6,842 nt of DNA, from assembly GCA_947448095.1 (NCBI GenBank), contig CANFNN010000163.1, forward strand, positions 1 through 6,842, given 5' to 3'. Below the pieces are notes generated by a model that worked only from the letters and a program-made list of their open reading frames with translations, was not told the origin of the DNA and did not search any database. Of the stretch, positions 6,675 through 6,842 are shown piece after piece. Both the position numbers and the translations under genes were made by a program. The stretch is from Bacteriovoracaceae bacterium (lineage in GTDB: Bacteria > Bdellovibrionota > Bacteriovoracia > Bacteriovoracales > Bacteriovoracaceae). Each line of letters opens with the position of its first letter. The stretch's first letter is position 1.

Positions 6675-6701
6675 ATGGAGAGACTACCTTGCTACTACTC
6701 A

Positions 6702-6736
6702 AAAAACAAAGAAGCCCTCTTTCGAGGGCTTCTTTT
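6702..6736 (-). terminator. Intrinsic terminator downstream of the 5S rRNA
   Basis: GAAGCCCTC (6711-6719) and GAGGGCTTC (6724-6732) form a perfect 9-bp GC-rich stem around a four-base loop, and flanking A/T bases extend it to 12 bp. Read on the minus strand, the stem is followed by TTTGTTTTTT, a strong U-tract, which suits termination of the rRNA transcript entering from the right. Read on the plus strand it is followed by TCTTTTATAATTT, so it could act in both directions, but no plus-strand gene is seen to its left. Confidence 0.85.
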
Positions 6737-6745
6737 ATAATTTAG

Positions 6746-6842
6746 AGGGTGCATCTTGCTATTCTGACACCAAGTTCCCCTGGCACTACCTTCGCCGCAA
6801 ATGAGCTTGACTTCCAGGTTCGAGATGTTACTGGGTATTTCC
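6746..6842 (-). rRNA. rrf: 5S ribosomal RNA, 3' part (5' end beyond window)
   Basis: Read on the minus strand, this stretch carries the conserved core of bacterial 5S rRNA: CATCTCGAACCTGGAAGTCAAGCTC (6822-6798; written in full as 5S loop B/C consensus-like only by position), with CGAACCTGGAAGTCAAGC as the key part, then GCGGCGAAGGTAGTGCC and a GTCAGAATAGCA segment like the GAGAGTAGG end of other 5S RNAs. CCAGG and CTTGG can form the helix IV stem. About 97 of some 115 bases are visible; the 3' end is set near the GCACCC that should pair with the missing 5' end, give or take a few bases. The terminator follows within about 10 bases, consistent with 5S being the last gene of an rRNA operon whose 23S and 16S genes would lie to the right. 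Confidence 0.88.

Noticed and set aside
1..6842. CRISPR array, insertion sequence, phage or defence island
   Set aside because: No spaced direct repeats, transposase or terminal inverted repeats seen; nearly all bases belong to core metabolic, envelope or rRNA genes.

Overview
All recognisable genes in this window lie on the minus strand, so transcription runs from the right end to the left. The DNA is AT-rich (roughly 40% GC by eye, not computed) and genes are packed with 1-4 nt junctions. The gene content suggests a free-living, heterotrophic Gram-negative-type bacterium that can degrade leucine. A split methylcrotonyl-CoA carboxylase plus an LTA-synthase-like membrane enzyme would suit a Bdellovibrio/Bacteriovorax-type lineage, but that placement is a low-confidence guess.

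Right end (about 6658-6842): the 3' part of a 5S rRNA gene runs in from the window edge and is followed by a strong intrinsic terminator. This is therefore probably the end of an rRNA operon. Just beyond is an extended -10 promoter only 9 bases from the next start codon.

Middle (4819-6657): one large gene for a membrane-anchored sulfatase/alkaline-phosphatase-superfamily enzyme of the lipoteichoic-acid-synthase type. It has five N-terminal membrane segments and a C-terminal extracytoplasmic catalytic domain.

Left part (1-4746): a compact leucine/isovalerate degradation operon in the order liuB (carboxyltransferase), liuC (methylglutaconyl-CoA hydratase), liuD-like biotin carboxylase, a separate biotin carrier protein, and liuE (HMG-CoA lyase, cut by the window edge). 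Together they take 3-methylcrotonyl-CoA through 3-methylglutaconyl-CoA and HMG-CoA to acetoacetate and acetyl-CoA. The isovaleryl-CoA dehydrogenase (liuA) that would supply the first substrate, and any LiuR regulator, are not in the window. A sigma70-like promoter candidate sits in the 72-base gap before liuB.

The main structural oddity is that the methylcrotonyl-CoA carboxylase alpha subunit, usually one chain of about 650-670 residues, is made as two proteins. The break falls just after the biotin-carboxylase tail, and the carrier has its own ribosome binding site and start codon. I see no CRISPR array, insertion sequence, defence system or convincing new multi-gene system here; the plus-strand open frames are shadows of the minus-strand genes.
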